A program made the translations under genes and the position numbers. 56,598 bases of DNA, from contig CAZMXS010000024.1 of assembly GCA_964570325.1 (NCBI GenBank), forward strand, positions 1 through 56,598. Direction: 5' to 3'. This DNA is from CAZMXS01 sp964570325 (GTDB lineage: Bacteria; Verrucomicrobiota; Kiritimatiellia; CAIQIC01; CAZMXS01). Shown piece after piece: positions 1-8,124 of this stretch (the first letter of the stretch is position 1; each line of letters starts with the position of its first letter). A model generated the notes under the pieces. It did no database searches. It was not told where the DNA came from and worked only from the letters and a program-made list of their open reading frames with translations.

Positions 1-158
1 GCCTCCGGGTCGAGCTCCTTGACATAGGCCTCGCACACGAACGCCTTGTCGCTGAACTTGGCGTTCAACGCCTCGAACCGCTTCCGCTCGGAGGTGATGG
101 CCTCCTTGCGGATCTCGTCGGCCTTGGCCTTCTCCTGTTGTTCCTGATCCATTTCCAT
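1..158 (-). CDS. Partial hypothetical protein, charged N-terminus only
   Basis: Only the first 52 codons lie in the window; the gene runs off at base 1. The start is well supported: AAGGAG sits 9 bases before the ATG at 158. The visible part is hydrophilic and very rich in Lys, Glu, Gln and Ala, so it is probably helical, with no signal peptide or membrane segment. The pattern E-R-x-R-F-x-A-L-N followed by an F-V-C-E-A-Y stretch faintly recalls the C-terminal tails of phage ClpP/S49-type head proteases, but here it stands at the N-terminus, so this may be coincidence. No function is assigned. Confidence 0.6.
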   Translation of the reverse strand, partial: MEMDQEQQEKAKADEIRKEAITSERKRFEALNAKFSDKAFVCEAYVKELDPE

Positions 159-403
159 TCGTCGTGTCTCCTTGTTTCGCGCCGCGGCCGACGCGCCCGG
201 GCGACTCGTTTGTTTGTTCCGCGATCGCACGATCGCGACCGCCTCGTCGATCGTCGGGATTCGATCCCCCACCCCCGCCGCCACCGCTGCCCCCGGAATT
301 GAAAACCAACCGCCAACCTCCCGCCGCTCCGGCGGACGTTTTTGCGCCGCTGGAACAGACGCCATCCACACCCATCCGGCAACCGCGCTTTGAGGCGCGG
401 ACA

Positions 404-481
404 ATGGCGCGCACGCTTCTGCTGATCGTCTGCGGTTTGATTATAGTCCTGCTATTGATCAAGCAGTTCTTTGGGAAATAG
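404..481 (+). CDS. Possible small single-pass membrane protein
   Basis: This 25-codon ORF from the ATG at 404 encodes one strongly hydrophobic helix followed by K-Q-F-F-G-K. The reading frame is open upstream back to about 164 and reads as a proline-rich, membrane-poor stretch, so the protein could be longer and anchored by its C-terminus. A weak GAGGCG precedes the ATG. Tiny hydrophobic ORFs arise easily by chance, so the call rests only on the clean transmembrane segment. The DNA from 482 to 768 holds nothing else I can recognise. Confidence 0.3.
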   Translation: MARTLLLIVCGLIIVLLLIKQFFGK

Positions 482-768
482 CGCCGGCGGCCATGTCCTA
501 CCGCGATGATCCGAATTGAAACGAGGGTTCTTGACTCCGACGATGCCGTTCACCTTGCAAGGATAGATGGGCAACCGCATCAATCCCGTGGCGCGCCCGA
601 GCCGGTTGTGGATAGGGACGGACGGCCGGCCCGTTCACAGACCCCGCCGCGCTTTTTCTCTCGCTCTTTGCATGGCGCGCTCAATGGTCACGCAACGCGG
701 TTGGAACCCACCGGATCAGCCTGGCCACCTGCGCCCCGCTCGTAACGGAACCTCACCGTCGCATCAAT

Positions 769-1680
769 TCAATCCGGTTGGTTCCAGTGATAGCGATGCA
801 GGCTGAACTGGCGGGCCCATGCGCGCGGGAGGAAACGCGCCGCATGACCGGCCAGGATTCCGGCTGTTTTGGCCGCCAGATAAGCCAGGTAATAAGGCAG
901 ATAAACCGGGTGCTTGCGGGCAATAAAACCGGCTTCGCGCCACGTGTAGCGCACGCCCGCGCCGGCGGTGTCGGCCACATTGTGTCCGCTGACAATGCGG
1001 GTGATCGCATAGATGCTGTCGAAATAGCGGCGAAACACCGTGGATAATGGGTAATTGTGGGAATGGATCACCACCGACGCCGGTTGGTAAACTACCGTGT
1101 ATCCCGCCGTCAGCAGATCGCGACACAATTGTTGGTCCTCGCTCATGATCAACGTTTCATCGAACGGGTGCAGGAGCAGCACATCGCGCCGAACCGCGGA
1201 ACTGACGTTGGAGAAAAAAACATCGGCGTGGCGCAATGGTCGGTTCGCTTGTTTCTGCCGGCGAACCGGCGCGCCTGGCGGAAAATTACATTCCAAGTAA
1301 AACCGCTCCATTGGCTTGGCATCCTCCCGCGGCACCTGCCGCGAATAAACCGCCGCCACGGCCGGGTCGCGGAAACACTCGACCAGGCGCGCCAGCCACT
1401 CTGTGTTCATCGGCAGGGCATCCTGTGTCATAAACACCACGATCTCGCGCGTCGCCGCGCGGGCGCCAAGATTACGCGCGCCGCCGTGCGTGAACCGGGC
1501 AATCGGCAGCAGCTTCACCCGCGGACATGCCCGGACGAGCGCACCCGTCCGGTCGCGCGAGCCCGAATCCACCAGGATGATCTCATCCGGCGGTTCCGGC
1601 CGCTGGGCTTCGATCCGCTCCAGCAGCGTCGGGAGAAAGGCCTCGGCGTTCAACACCGGGATGACCAGCGAGACCCTCAT
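769..1680 (-). CDS. GT2 family glycosyltransferase, inverting
   Basis: This 303-residue protein opens with the GT-A Rossmann start (R-V-S-L-V-I-P-V-L-N), followed by I-I-L-V-D-S-G-S-x-D-R-T, the nucleotide-sugar pocket of GT2 enzymes. The usual DxD position reads M-T-Q-D-A, a substitution common in rhamnosyl- and related GT2 enzymes. Later, S-E-D-Q matches the acceptor-side ED motif. There is no signal peptide, so it is probably a peripheral cytoplasmic enzyme adding a sugar to a lipid-linked glycan. The ATG at 1680 overlaps the stop of the preceding GT2 gene (ATGA), indicating translational coupling. The sugar and acceptor cannot be read from the sequence. Confidence 0.88.
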   Translation of the reverse strand: MRVSLVIPVLNAEAFLPTLLERIEAQRPEPPDEIILVDSGSRDRTGALVRACPRVKLLPIARFTHGGARNLGARAATREIVVFMTQDALPMNTEWLARLVECFRDPAVAAVYSRQVPREDAKPMERFYLECNFPPGAPVRRQKQANRPLRHADVFFSNVSSAVRRDVLLLHPFDETLIMSEDQQLCRDLLTAGYTVVYQPASVVIHSHNYPLSTVFRRYFDSIYAITRIVSGHNVADTAGAGVRYTWREAGFIARKHPVYLPYYLAYLAAKTAGILAGHAARFLPRAWARQFSLHRYHWNQPD

Positions 1681-2672
1681 CCGGCCGCACTCCCGCGCCC
1701 GGCCGCACCCCATCGTTTCCGCCAGCCCAGGCGCCAGCGCGCGCCCACTCGCTGCATAAATCGCGAGTCGCGCAGAAACCGCCGCCAGCCCGCCGGCCCC
1801 AGGGAAAGGCCGCGCCAGGCCAGGCCCGCCCAAACGACCTTCCGCCCATGCCACATCTGCGCGAGCGCCACATTCAGTTCCGTGTTGAAATCCGCCACGC
1901 GCCGGACCGCGTCTCGCCGCGCGGCCGGGAATTCCGGCATATTCAGGATGCGATGCGAGACCGTTCGATATTGCCGATCCATGTCCGCCGGATCATGGCT
2001 GGCAACCGCGGTCTGCGATTGTGCATGCAAGCGGAATCCGGCCAGCGGCTCGTTCCAGTAAACCAGCGGCCCGGCCCGCATCAGCCGCGCCCAAAAATCA
2101 TAATCAGCCGTGAACCATAACGATTCATCCAGCGGGCCTACGCGCCGCGCCAACTCCAACGAGAAAAGCGGCGTCGGCAGCGGGATAAAATTCTGGACCG
2201 CGTAGCGCTCCAGCGCCGGCCCCGGCGCCAGCGGTTTTCCAATGATTGGAAAAGGACAAGACCATCGGCCCAACCATTGGGCATTCTCGTCCATAAACCA
2301 CGCCGGGTGTAGAAAGAATCCGACTTCCGGAAATTGCTCGGTCAACCGCCGCAGCACCGCCAGCCGCCTTGGATGCCATACATCATCCTGGTGCAGAAAA
2401 CCGGCATACCGGCCCCGCGCTTCCCGCAGGCCGACATTGGTATTGCTTACCCAGTTGCCGATGTGCGGCCGGGTGATAATCCGAAGCGGGAGCCGCCCAG
2501 CGTATTCGCGCAGAATCGTGGGCGTTGCATCGGTTGAGCCGTCGTCCACCGCAATGACTTCCAGCTCGGGCGTCGGCTGCGCCAGCACACTGTCGAGCGC
2601 CGCGCGCAAATACGCGCCGCCCTGATAGACCGGCATGATCACGGACAGCCAGGGTTGTGATTCCGCATTCAT
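1677..2672 (-). CDS. GT2 family glycosyltransferase
   Basis: This 331-residue GT-A fold enzyme begins W-L-S-V-I-M-P-V-Y-Q-G-G, followed by V-I-A-V-D-D-G-S-T-D-A-T. The metal-binding motif reads H-Q-D-D, and a later A-D-Y-D-F-W segment matches the acceptor loop seen in many O-antigen and exopolysaccharide GT2 enzymes. The last 60 residues are Arg/Trp rich and could lie against the membrane. It is the middle gene of three consecutive minus-strand GT2 genes, 37 bases after the upstream one and overlapping the next by four bases. It probably extends a lipid-linked repeat unit; substrate unknown. Confidence 0.88.
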   Translation of the reverse strand: MNAESQPWLSVIMPVYQGGAYLRAALDSVLAQPTPELEVIAVDDGSTDATPTILREYAGRLPLRIITRPHIGNWVSNTNVGLREARGRYAGFLHQDDVWHPRRLAVLRRLTEQFPEVGFFLHPAWFMDENAQWLGRWSCPFPIIGKPLAPGPALERYAVQNFIPLPTPLFSLELARRVGPLDESLWFTADYDFWARLMRAGPLVYWNEPLAGFRLHAQSQTAVASHDPADMDRQYRTVSHRILNMPEFPAARRDAVRRVADFNTELNVALAQMWHGRKVVWAGLAWRGLSLGPAGWRRFLRDSRFMQRVGARWRLGWRKRWGAAGRGSAAG

Positions 2673-2709
2673 CGGCCTTTCGCCACCGTCCGCCGCCAGA
2701 TCGCGCGCT

Positions 2710-3885
2710 TCACCGCCGCCGCATACCCAGAATACTGATGAAAAAACCTGAGAGGATAGTCTGAAAACCCAGCGCGGTAAGCATGAAGCCCGGGATGACC
2801 AGTTTCATCGTCTGGCTGTAATTCAGTTCGCCAAAACCCGACAACCGCCAGTGATTGAAGGCGTACAGCAACAGGCCCAGGCCGGTAAGGAATGCCAGCA
2901 TGGCGAGCAGGAAGCCGCGCTCCAAGGTGAGAATCTCGCACATCCGCGCGATGCGGGGATCCTCGGGCAGCAGGTGGTCGCCGATCGCGTAAATCTTTGT
3001 ATAGAAAGCAAACAGGACCGATTGGTAACCCATGATGATGGCGAGGCTCGAAAACAACAAAGTATGGGCATCGAAACCGATACCCATAAATTTGACGTTC
3101 GGCAGCGAGAGCGCGTAGCCCAACGCGCCCAGCACAATCATCACCACCCCCGGGACCAGGAACAGCCAGCGCGGGCTGGACATCAGAAAAAAGCGCAGGG
3201 TTCGCCAGCCATCGTGAAAGGTCTTGAGGTGCGGCCGGCGAGTCCGGCGGCCATCGGGATGCAGCGTGATGGGCACCTCGGCGATCTTCGCGCCGTTCAA
3301 GCTGGCCTTTATGATCATCTCCGTGGCGAATTCCATCCCGGTGCAACGCAGATCCAGCCGCCGATACAAATCCTTACGAAATCCACGCATACCGCAATAT
3401 ACGTCGTGAATCGGAGCGCGGAACCAGCGGCGCGCCAGAAAGGAAAAAAACGGATTACCGAGCCAGCGATGCAGAATGGGCATTGCCCCCGGCAAAACGG
3501 TTCCGCCGCCCGCGGGCAAGCGGCATCCTTGAACCAGTTCGGCGCCCGCCTCCAATTGCGCCACAAAAAGCGGAATTTGCTCGAAATCATAGCTGGCATC
3601 GGCGTCGCCCATAATAATATATGGCCCGATTGCCGCCTCGATCCCGCCCATCAGGGCGTTGCCATAGCCTTTTTCGGCGACGTCCACCACCCGCGCGCCC
3701 AGCCGGCGAGCGATTGCAACGGATTCATCCACGCTGCCGTTGTCGGCCACAATCACTTCACCCGCCAGGCGGCTCGCGGCAAGGCCGCGCTGCGCCTTTT
3801 CAATGCACTCGGCCAGCGTCTCGGCCTCATTCAGGCACGGGATTACAACGCTGACTTGTATGGGTTCGGCGATTTCGGGATGCAT
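2710..3885 (-). CDS. GT2 polyprenyl-phosphate glycosyltransferase with C-terminal membrane helices
   Basis: A 391-residue DPM1/GtrB-like enzyme. The N-terminal GT-A domain carries V-S-V-V-I-P-C-L-N-E, I-V-A-D-N-G-S-x-D-x-S and the metal motif M-G-D-A-D-A-S-Y-D. After about residue 245 come four hydrophobic helices. This layout is typical of enzymes that move a sugar from a nucleotide to a polyprenyl phosphate for later export. I chose the ATG at 3885 because it lies just before the first beta strand; the frame stays open to 3966 without a better ribosome site. It is first of the three minus-strand GT2 genes and may supply the lipid-linked donor for the group. Confidence 0.85.
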   Translation of the reverse strand: MHPEIAEPIQVSVVIPCLNEAETLAECIEKAQRGLAASRLAGEVIVADNGSVDESVAIARRLGARVVDVAEKGYGNALMGGIEAAIGPYIIMGDADASYDFEQIPLFVAQLEAGAELVQGCRLPAGGGTVLPGAMPILHRWLGNPFFSFLARRWFRAPIHDVYCGMRGFRKDLYRRLDLRCTGMEFATEMIIKASLNGAKIAEVPITLHPDGRRTRRPHLKTFHDGWRTLRFFLMSSPRWLFLVPGVVMIVLGALGYALSLPNVKFMGIGFDAHTLLFSSLAIIMGYQSVLFAFYTKIYAIGDHLLPEDPRIARMCEILTLERGFLLAMLAFLTGLGLLLYAFNHWRLSGFGELNYSQTMKLVIPGFMLTALGFQTILSGFFISILGMRRR

Positions 3886-4148
3886 GATGCGCGGGCCATT
3901 AAGCAACAGGGACGCCGCGGGCGCAAGCGGTTTTTCACCAACCCGCGGCCAAGCGCGGCCCGGCATCGGTCGTAACGGCTACCGCGATTACTTTTCGGCG
4001 CGCAGCAGTCCGGACTGCTTTATATAGAAGGGATTCCTTGATCTGTCCCTCCCTTTTGCGCCGGCGCAGACTACCCCGAAATAATCGGAAACGCCGCTTT
4101 TCATTTTTCAGATCGCCGGCGTATACTGAATCCAGAAGAGAGTCTTGT

Positions 4149-4703
4149 ATGCAAACGGGGCCCACCATTCTGATACGTTGGTTCAGCGCGCCGATGGTAT
4201 GGCTGGCGGCCGTCGCCATCCTGCTGGCCGCCGCCGGATGCGGCACGTTCCCGAACGAATATAAACCCAACACCGTAGGCTCACTCAACCGACCGGAAAC
4301 GGTCGCGGGGTTGCAGTTTTCAATCCAGCCGCTCAAGGACACAATCCGGATCGGGGATTTGTTGCGTTTTGAATGGACCGTGACCAACACCGGCACAACC
4401 GCCGTCTGGTTTCCCAAGCAGCCGCAGGTCATGTTTCTGTGGATCTATCCGAATGGCGAACATGACAACCTGATTTTTGAGGTCCGCGAGGCGGAATACT
4501 ACGAACCCGACGATATCTTCCAACTGAAGCCGGGCGCAAGCTACCGTCAGCCGTTCGGGATTAAAACCTACTACTTCGAATTAACCGGGGTCACCGAATT
4601 CAGCGCCACCTGTTATGTGCCCCGGAACACCAATCCGGATTTGCCGCCCATGTGGACAGGTAAAATGACATCCAATTCGTACGGCGTGCTGGCCACGCGC
4701 TAA
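4149..4703 (+). CDS. Small lipoprotein, BsuPI-like beta domain
   Basis: The 184-residue product starts with a signal peptide ending in a lipobox, L-A-A-A-G-C, giving a predicted lipidated Cys at residue 31. The mature part resembles the intracellular proteinase inhibitor BsuPI-like beta-sandwich: a stretch on 'desirable loading' of the type F-x-W-x-V-T-N-T-G followed by V-W-F, with later aromatic strands. It probably sits on the periplasmic face of a membrane. GAAGAGAG lies upstream of the ATG at 4149; the open frame before it has no export signal. It converges with the GH13 gene, 20 bases away. No partner is evident. Confidence 0.72.
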   Translation: MQTGPTILIRWFSAPMVWLAAVAILLAAAGCGTFPNEYKPNTVGSLNRPETVAGLQFSIQPLKDTIRIGDLLRFEWTVTNTGTTAVWFPKQPQVMFLWIYPNGEHDNLIFEVREAEYYEPDDIFQLKPGASYRQPFGIKTYYFELTGVTEFSATCYVPRNTNPDLPPMWTGKMTSNSYGVLATR

Positions 4704-4723
4704 AGCCTCGGGCCAGGCGCGCT

Positions 4724-6439
4724 TCAGCCCGCCTGCAGAATCGCCCAACCGCGCGGGGGAATCATCAACCGGCCCGCCGCGGTTTTCCTGCCCGACCACA
4801 ATTCGACAGACGCCTGGGATGCCCGGAACGGCCGCGCCTCATCGCTGGCGTTCAAGATAATTGTCAGGTGTTCCCACCGGTCGCTCCGCACGAAGGCCAG
4901 CAGGCGTTCATCGCCTACATTCAGCCAGCGCAGTCCACCGCGCCGCAAAACGGCGTGCGCATGCCGCAGGCCGATGGCCCGCCGGTAAAACGCCATCAGC
5001 TCGGCGTCCGGCCGGCGCGCAGCCCGCCGCACCGGCCCATGGGGACCGCATTGCTCGGGCTCATAACGAATATCGTCCCACAGCATTGGCTGACGATTAT
5101 CCGGATCGTTTGCCCCCCACATCCCCACTTCATCGCCGTAATAGATCATCGGCGATCCGACATAAGTCATCTGGAAGATCACCATCTGGCGCAGGGCCGC
5201 GCGGGCGCGCGGCCCCGGCCGGCCGGTCTTGATTTGGGCCGGGCCATGCGCGCGCGGGAAATTGAAATAGCTGTCCCAGTCCGGAAACGGCGGCGCGGCG
5301 TTTTCCAGCAAAGTCAGGATGCGACCGGTGTCGTGGGAGCCGAGCAGGTTTTGCAACACCGGCGCGACCTGCGCGGGATAGGCGCGTCGCAGGGCGGTCA
5401 ACCGGCGGCGCAGTTCGGCGGCCGGCAACGGGTTGGCGCACGGCGAGAAAAAGCCCAGCGTGGGATATAACCACATGTAGTTCATTACCGCGTCGAATTC
5501 GTCGCCTTGCAGATACTCCCGCGCCAGGCCAACAATTTCGCCGGTCGTGTAAGCTTCCGGGTTAATCCGGCGCACCACGCGCCGCCAGCTTTTCCAGAAT
5601 CCATGCGGGACGCAAAAGGCCACATCCAAACGCCAGCCGTCCACTCCATCGGACGGATCGCCATCGCCGTTCGGGTCCATCCAGCGGCGGGTTATGTTAA
5701 AGATGTATTCGCGCACCGGCGGTGCGAGGTTGGTCCTCGTGCGGCCCAGTTCCGGCAGCCCCTTGTGGCCAAACCAGCCCACGTAATCGAAAGTCCCGTC
5801 CGGCTTCCATTCCTTGATCCGATACCAATCCAGAAAACGCGAGCGACGCCCGTTCTTCACGATGTCCTGGAAGGCGAAGAACTGGGTGCCGGTATGGTTA
5901 AACACACCATCCAGGATCACCTTCATCCCGCGCTGATGCGCCTCCGCAATCAACTGAAGCAGGCAGCGGTCGGCCGCCGTCCAAATCCACGTGCCGGGCG
6001 CCTCGGTCTCGCCGGCGCGCGCCAGTAAATCCAGGTCCCCCGTACGATCCGGCCCGAGAGTCGGATCCACATGATGCAGACAGGCGGCATCATACTTGTG
6101 CAGGGACGGGGCGGTGAAAACCGGATTGAGATAAAGCGCGTTGACACCCAGTTCCCGGAGATAATCCAGCTTTTCGATCACCCCGACCAGGTCGCCGCCA
6201 AAACGGCGCAAGTAGACGGACTTGAAAAAATCACCGAGCGGTTTTTCCCAATCCTGCCGGCTATACCAGTCCATGCCCCAGGGGCAAACCGTCCAGCCCG
6301 GCACCGGATGATTGGAAATGTCGGCGATTTGGGGATCGCTCCAAACACAGGCATTGCGGAACCGCTCCGGAAAAATCTGGTACCAGATGGCGTCATGGGC
6401 CCAGTCCGGAACGAATAGGCCTCGTTTTTTTTTATTCAT
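4724..6439 (-). CDS. GH13 alpha-glucan hydrolase (neopullulanase/maltodextrinase type)
   Basis: This 571-residue protein shows the GH13 motifs in order: region I D-G-V-F-N-H (177-182), region II D-G-W-R-L-D with the nucleophile at D272, region III T-G-E-I with the acid/base at E301, and region IV G-S-H-D with D370. The start A-I-W-Y-Q-I-F-P-E-R-F is the usual entry to the barrel of maltodextrin glucosidases and cyclomaltodextrinases. It has no signal peptide, so it should cleave maltodextrin or glycogen fragments in the cytoplasm. The ATG at 6439 has GAGGCGG upstream. Codons 3-5 form a run of nine A, a possible slippage point. Exact specificity is not readable. Confidence 0.9.
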   Translation of the reverse strand: MNKKKRGLFVPDWAHDAIWYQIFPERFRNACVWSDPQIADISNHPVPGWTVCPWGMDWYSRQDWEKPLGDFFKSVYLRRFGGDLVGVIEKLDYLRELGVNALYLNPVFTAPSLHKYDAACLHHVDPTLGPDRTGDLDLLARAGETEAPGTWIWTAADRCLLQLIAEAHQRGMKVILDGVFNHTGTQFFAFQDIVKNGRRSRFLDWYRIKEWKPDGTFDYVGWFGHKGLPELGRTRTNLAPPVREYIFNITRRWMDPNGDGDPSDGVDGWRLDVAFCVPHGFWKSWRRVVRRINPEAYTTGEIVGLAREYLQGDEFDAVMNYMWLYPTLGFFSPCANPLPAAELRRRLTALRRAYPAQVAPVLQNLLGSHDTGRILTLLENAAPPFPDWDSYFNFPRAHGPAQIKTGRPGPRARAALRQMVIFQMTYVGSPMIYYGDEVGMWGANDPDNRQPMLWDDIRYEPEQCGPHGPVRRAARRPDAELMAFYRRAIGLRHAHAVLRRGGLRWLNVGDERLLAFVRSDRWEHLTIILNASDEARPFRASQASVELWSGRKTAAGRLMIPPRGWAILQAG

Positions 6440-6477
6440 GGGCCGCCTCGACGTGGAGTTCAAAGTTCGACGTGCAA

Positions 6478-6540
6478 AGTTCAAGGTTTAGGCGATCAAA
6501 GTCAATCCGACTTTGATCTTTGAAGTTTGAATCTTGAACT
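6478..6540. repeat. Nested inverted repeat between divergent genes
   Basis: An outer pair AGTTCAAG (6478-6485) and CTTGAACT (6533-6540) encloses an inner perfect 9-base stem GATCAAAGT (6494-6502) and ACTTTGATC (6510-6518) with a 7-base loop. The region is also full of short AAAGTTC/TTTGAA words. It lies between the divergent GH13 and SPFH genes. It may be a copy of a dispersed intergenic element or a bidirectional control site. A TATAAA at 6540-6545 could be a -10 box for the SPFH genes, without a clear -35. Confidence 0.5.
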
Positions 6541-6582
6541 ATAAAATCCCCGGCGTGGAGATCAGTTATTTCAGGAGGCTTT

Positions 6583-8124
6583 ATGAACAGATCCGGATTA
6601 CCCGAACCCCCGCCCTTCCCACCGCCGCGACCGCCCTCCCGGCGGATGGCCTTGTCCGGTTTGTCGTGGGGCGCACTCTTGCTGGTGGCATTGGTTTTGT
6701 TTCTCCCCATCTGGTTCTGGTTCTTCTGCCGGATCGAACCGGGCCCGGGTGAAATCGCCGTGCTGCTGCGCAAGACCGGCCAGAACCTGCCATCCGGCGA
6801 GATCCTGGCGCTTCAACCCGGCCAGAAAGGGATCCAGCTTGAAGTCCTCCCGGAGGGCCGCTACTTCCGCAACCCCTACACCTGGGGGTGGCAAATCTCC
6901 CGGATCACGGACATCCCCGCGGGCAAGCTGGGCGTGCTGACACGGCTGTATGGCAAGGATCTGCCGCCGGGCGAAATCATTGCCGGCGAAGGCACCAAGG
7001 GCATTGTGGCCGACGTGCTGCGGCCCGGAAAATACCGCATTAACCCATACGCCTATGCCGTCGAACTTTTCGACGCCATCACGATCCGGCCCGGTTACAT
7101 CGGCGTCGTCACCGCGCTCACCGGCAAGGATGTGCTGAATAGCGACCTGCCGGCGGCCGAGCGCAATGTCTTCCTGGTCGGCGCGGGCCAGAAGGGCGTC
7201 ATCCCGCAGACGATGGATTCGGGCACTTATTATTTGAACCCCTACATGTTCAACGTGGTTGAAGTGCTGCTGCAGAGCCAGCGGTTTGAAATGAGCGGCG
7301 AGGACGCCATCAGTTTTCTGACGCTGGACGGATTCACCGTCAATGTCGAGGGCACGATCGAATACGCCCTGATGCCCGATAAAGCGGCCTTGTTGACGCA
7401 CAAAGTCGGCGACATGGAGGACATCCTCAAGAAAATCATCCTGCCGCGCGCGCGCGGATTCAGCCGGATCGAGGGCAGCAAGAACCCGGCCAAGAATTAT
7501 ATCATGGGCGATACGCGCCAGAAGTTTCAGGACAACCTCGAAAAGCATCTTCAAGAAAAGTGCGCCGAGTGGGGCGTGGCCATCAAATCCGTGCTGATCC
7601 GCAACATTTCGCCGCCGGACGAGATCGCCAGCATCATTCGCGACCGTGAAGTGGCCGTGCAGACGGCCCGCAAGTTCGAGCAGCAGATCGAACAGGCCAA
7701 ATCCAAGGCGGAATTGACCAAGCAGGAGATGCTGGCGCAGCAGAACAAGGAAAAGGTTGAGGCCGACACGGCCCGCATCCGCGCCGTCATCCTGGCCCAG
7801 CAGGGCATGGCCGTCCAGTTGACCGCGGCGAACAAGGAACTGGAAGTGGCCAAACTGGAAAATGACGCCGCGACGGCGCAGGCCCAGGCGATCCTCTCCC
7901 GTGCCGGCGCCGAACGGGATGTGATCAAGATGAATAACGAGGCCGAGGCGGCCGTGATCGCCAACCAGATCGCGGCCTTCGGCACCGGCCTCAACATGGC
8001 CCGTTATGTTTTCTATCAGAAAGTCGGCCCGCGGATTCAATCCGTCCTGACCGGCGACCAGGCTGAAGGCTTGGGCAGCCTGTTCCTCCCCTTCCTGCCC
8101 GCGGCGAAAGGGGGTGCGCCGTGA
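6583..8124 (+). CDS. SPFH/band 7 membrane protein with three N-terminal repeat modules
   Basis: A 513-residue protein: Pro-rich cytoplasmic start (1-25), one membrane helix (about 29-50), three related modules of about 57 residues (55-110, 112-167, 169-230), then an SPFH domain and a long Ala/Glu/Lys/Gln coiled coil (about 365-470). The modules share G-x-x-G-V-x-T, D-L-P-x-G-E, K-G and G-x-Y-x-x-N-P-Y. SPFH proteins form oligomeric membrane scaffolds; the client here is unknown. AGGAGG stands seven bases before the ATG. It overlaps the next SPFH gene by four bases (GTGA), so the two products probably assemble together. The repeated N-terminus is unusual compared with ordinary flotillins or stomatins. 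Confidence 0.82.
   Translation: MNRSGLPEPPPFPPPRPPSRRMALSGLSWGALLLVALVLFLPIWFWFFCRIEPGPGEIAVLLRKTGQNLPSGEILALQPGQKGIQLEVLPEGRYFRNPYTWGWQISRITDIPAGKLGVLTRLYGKDLPPGEIIAGEGTKGIVADVLRPGKYRINPYAYAVELFDAITIRPGYIGVVTALTGKDVLNSDLPAAERNVFLVGAGQKGVIPQTMDSGTYYLNPYMFNVVEVLLQSQRFEMSGEDAISFLTLDGFTVNVEGTIEYALMPDKAALLTHKVGDMEDILKKIILPRARGFSRIEGSKNPAKNYIMGDTRQKFQDNLEKHLQEKCAEWGVAIKSVLIRNISPPDEIASIIRDREVAVQTARKFEQQIEQAKSKAELTKQEMLAQQNKEKVEADTARIRAVILAQQGMAVQLTAANKELEVAKLENDAATAQAQAILSRAGAERDVIKMNNEAEAAVIANQIAAFGTGLNMARYVFYQKVGPRIQSVLTGDQAEGLGSLFLPFLPAAKGGAP

Noticed and set aside
1057..2061. Long plus-strand ORF opposite two glycosyltransferase genes
   Set aside because: Its product is rich in Arg, His and Pro, without motifs; it mirrors the GC-rich codons of the real genes on the other strand.
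2851..3975. Plus-strand ORF of over 370 codons opposite the GT2 membrane enzyme
   Set aside because: Antisense shadow; no domain and biased composition.
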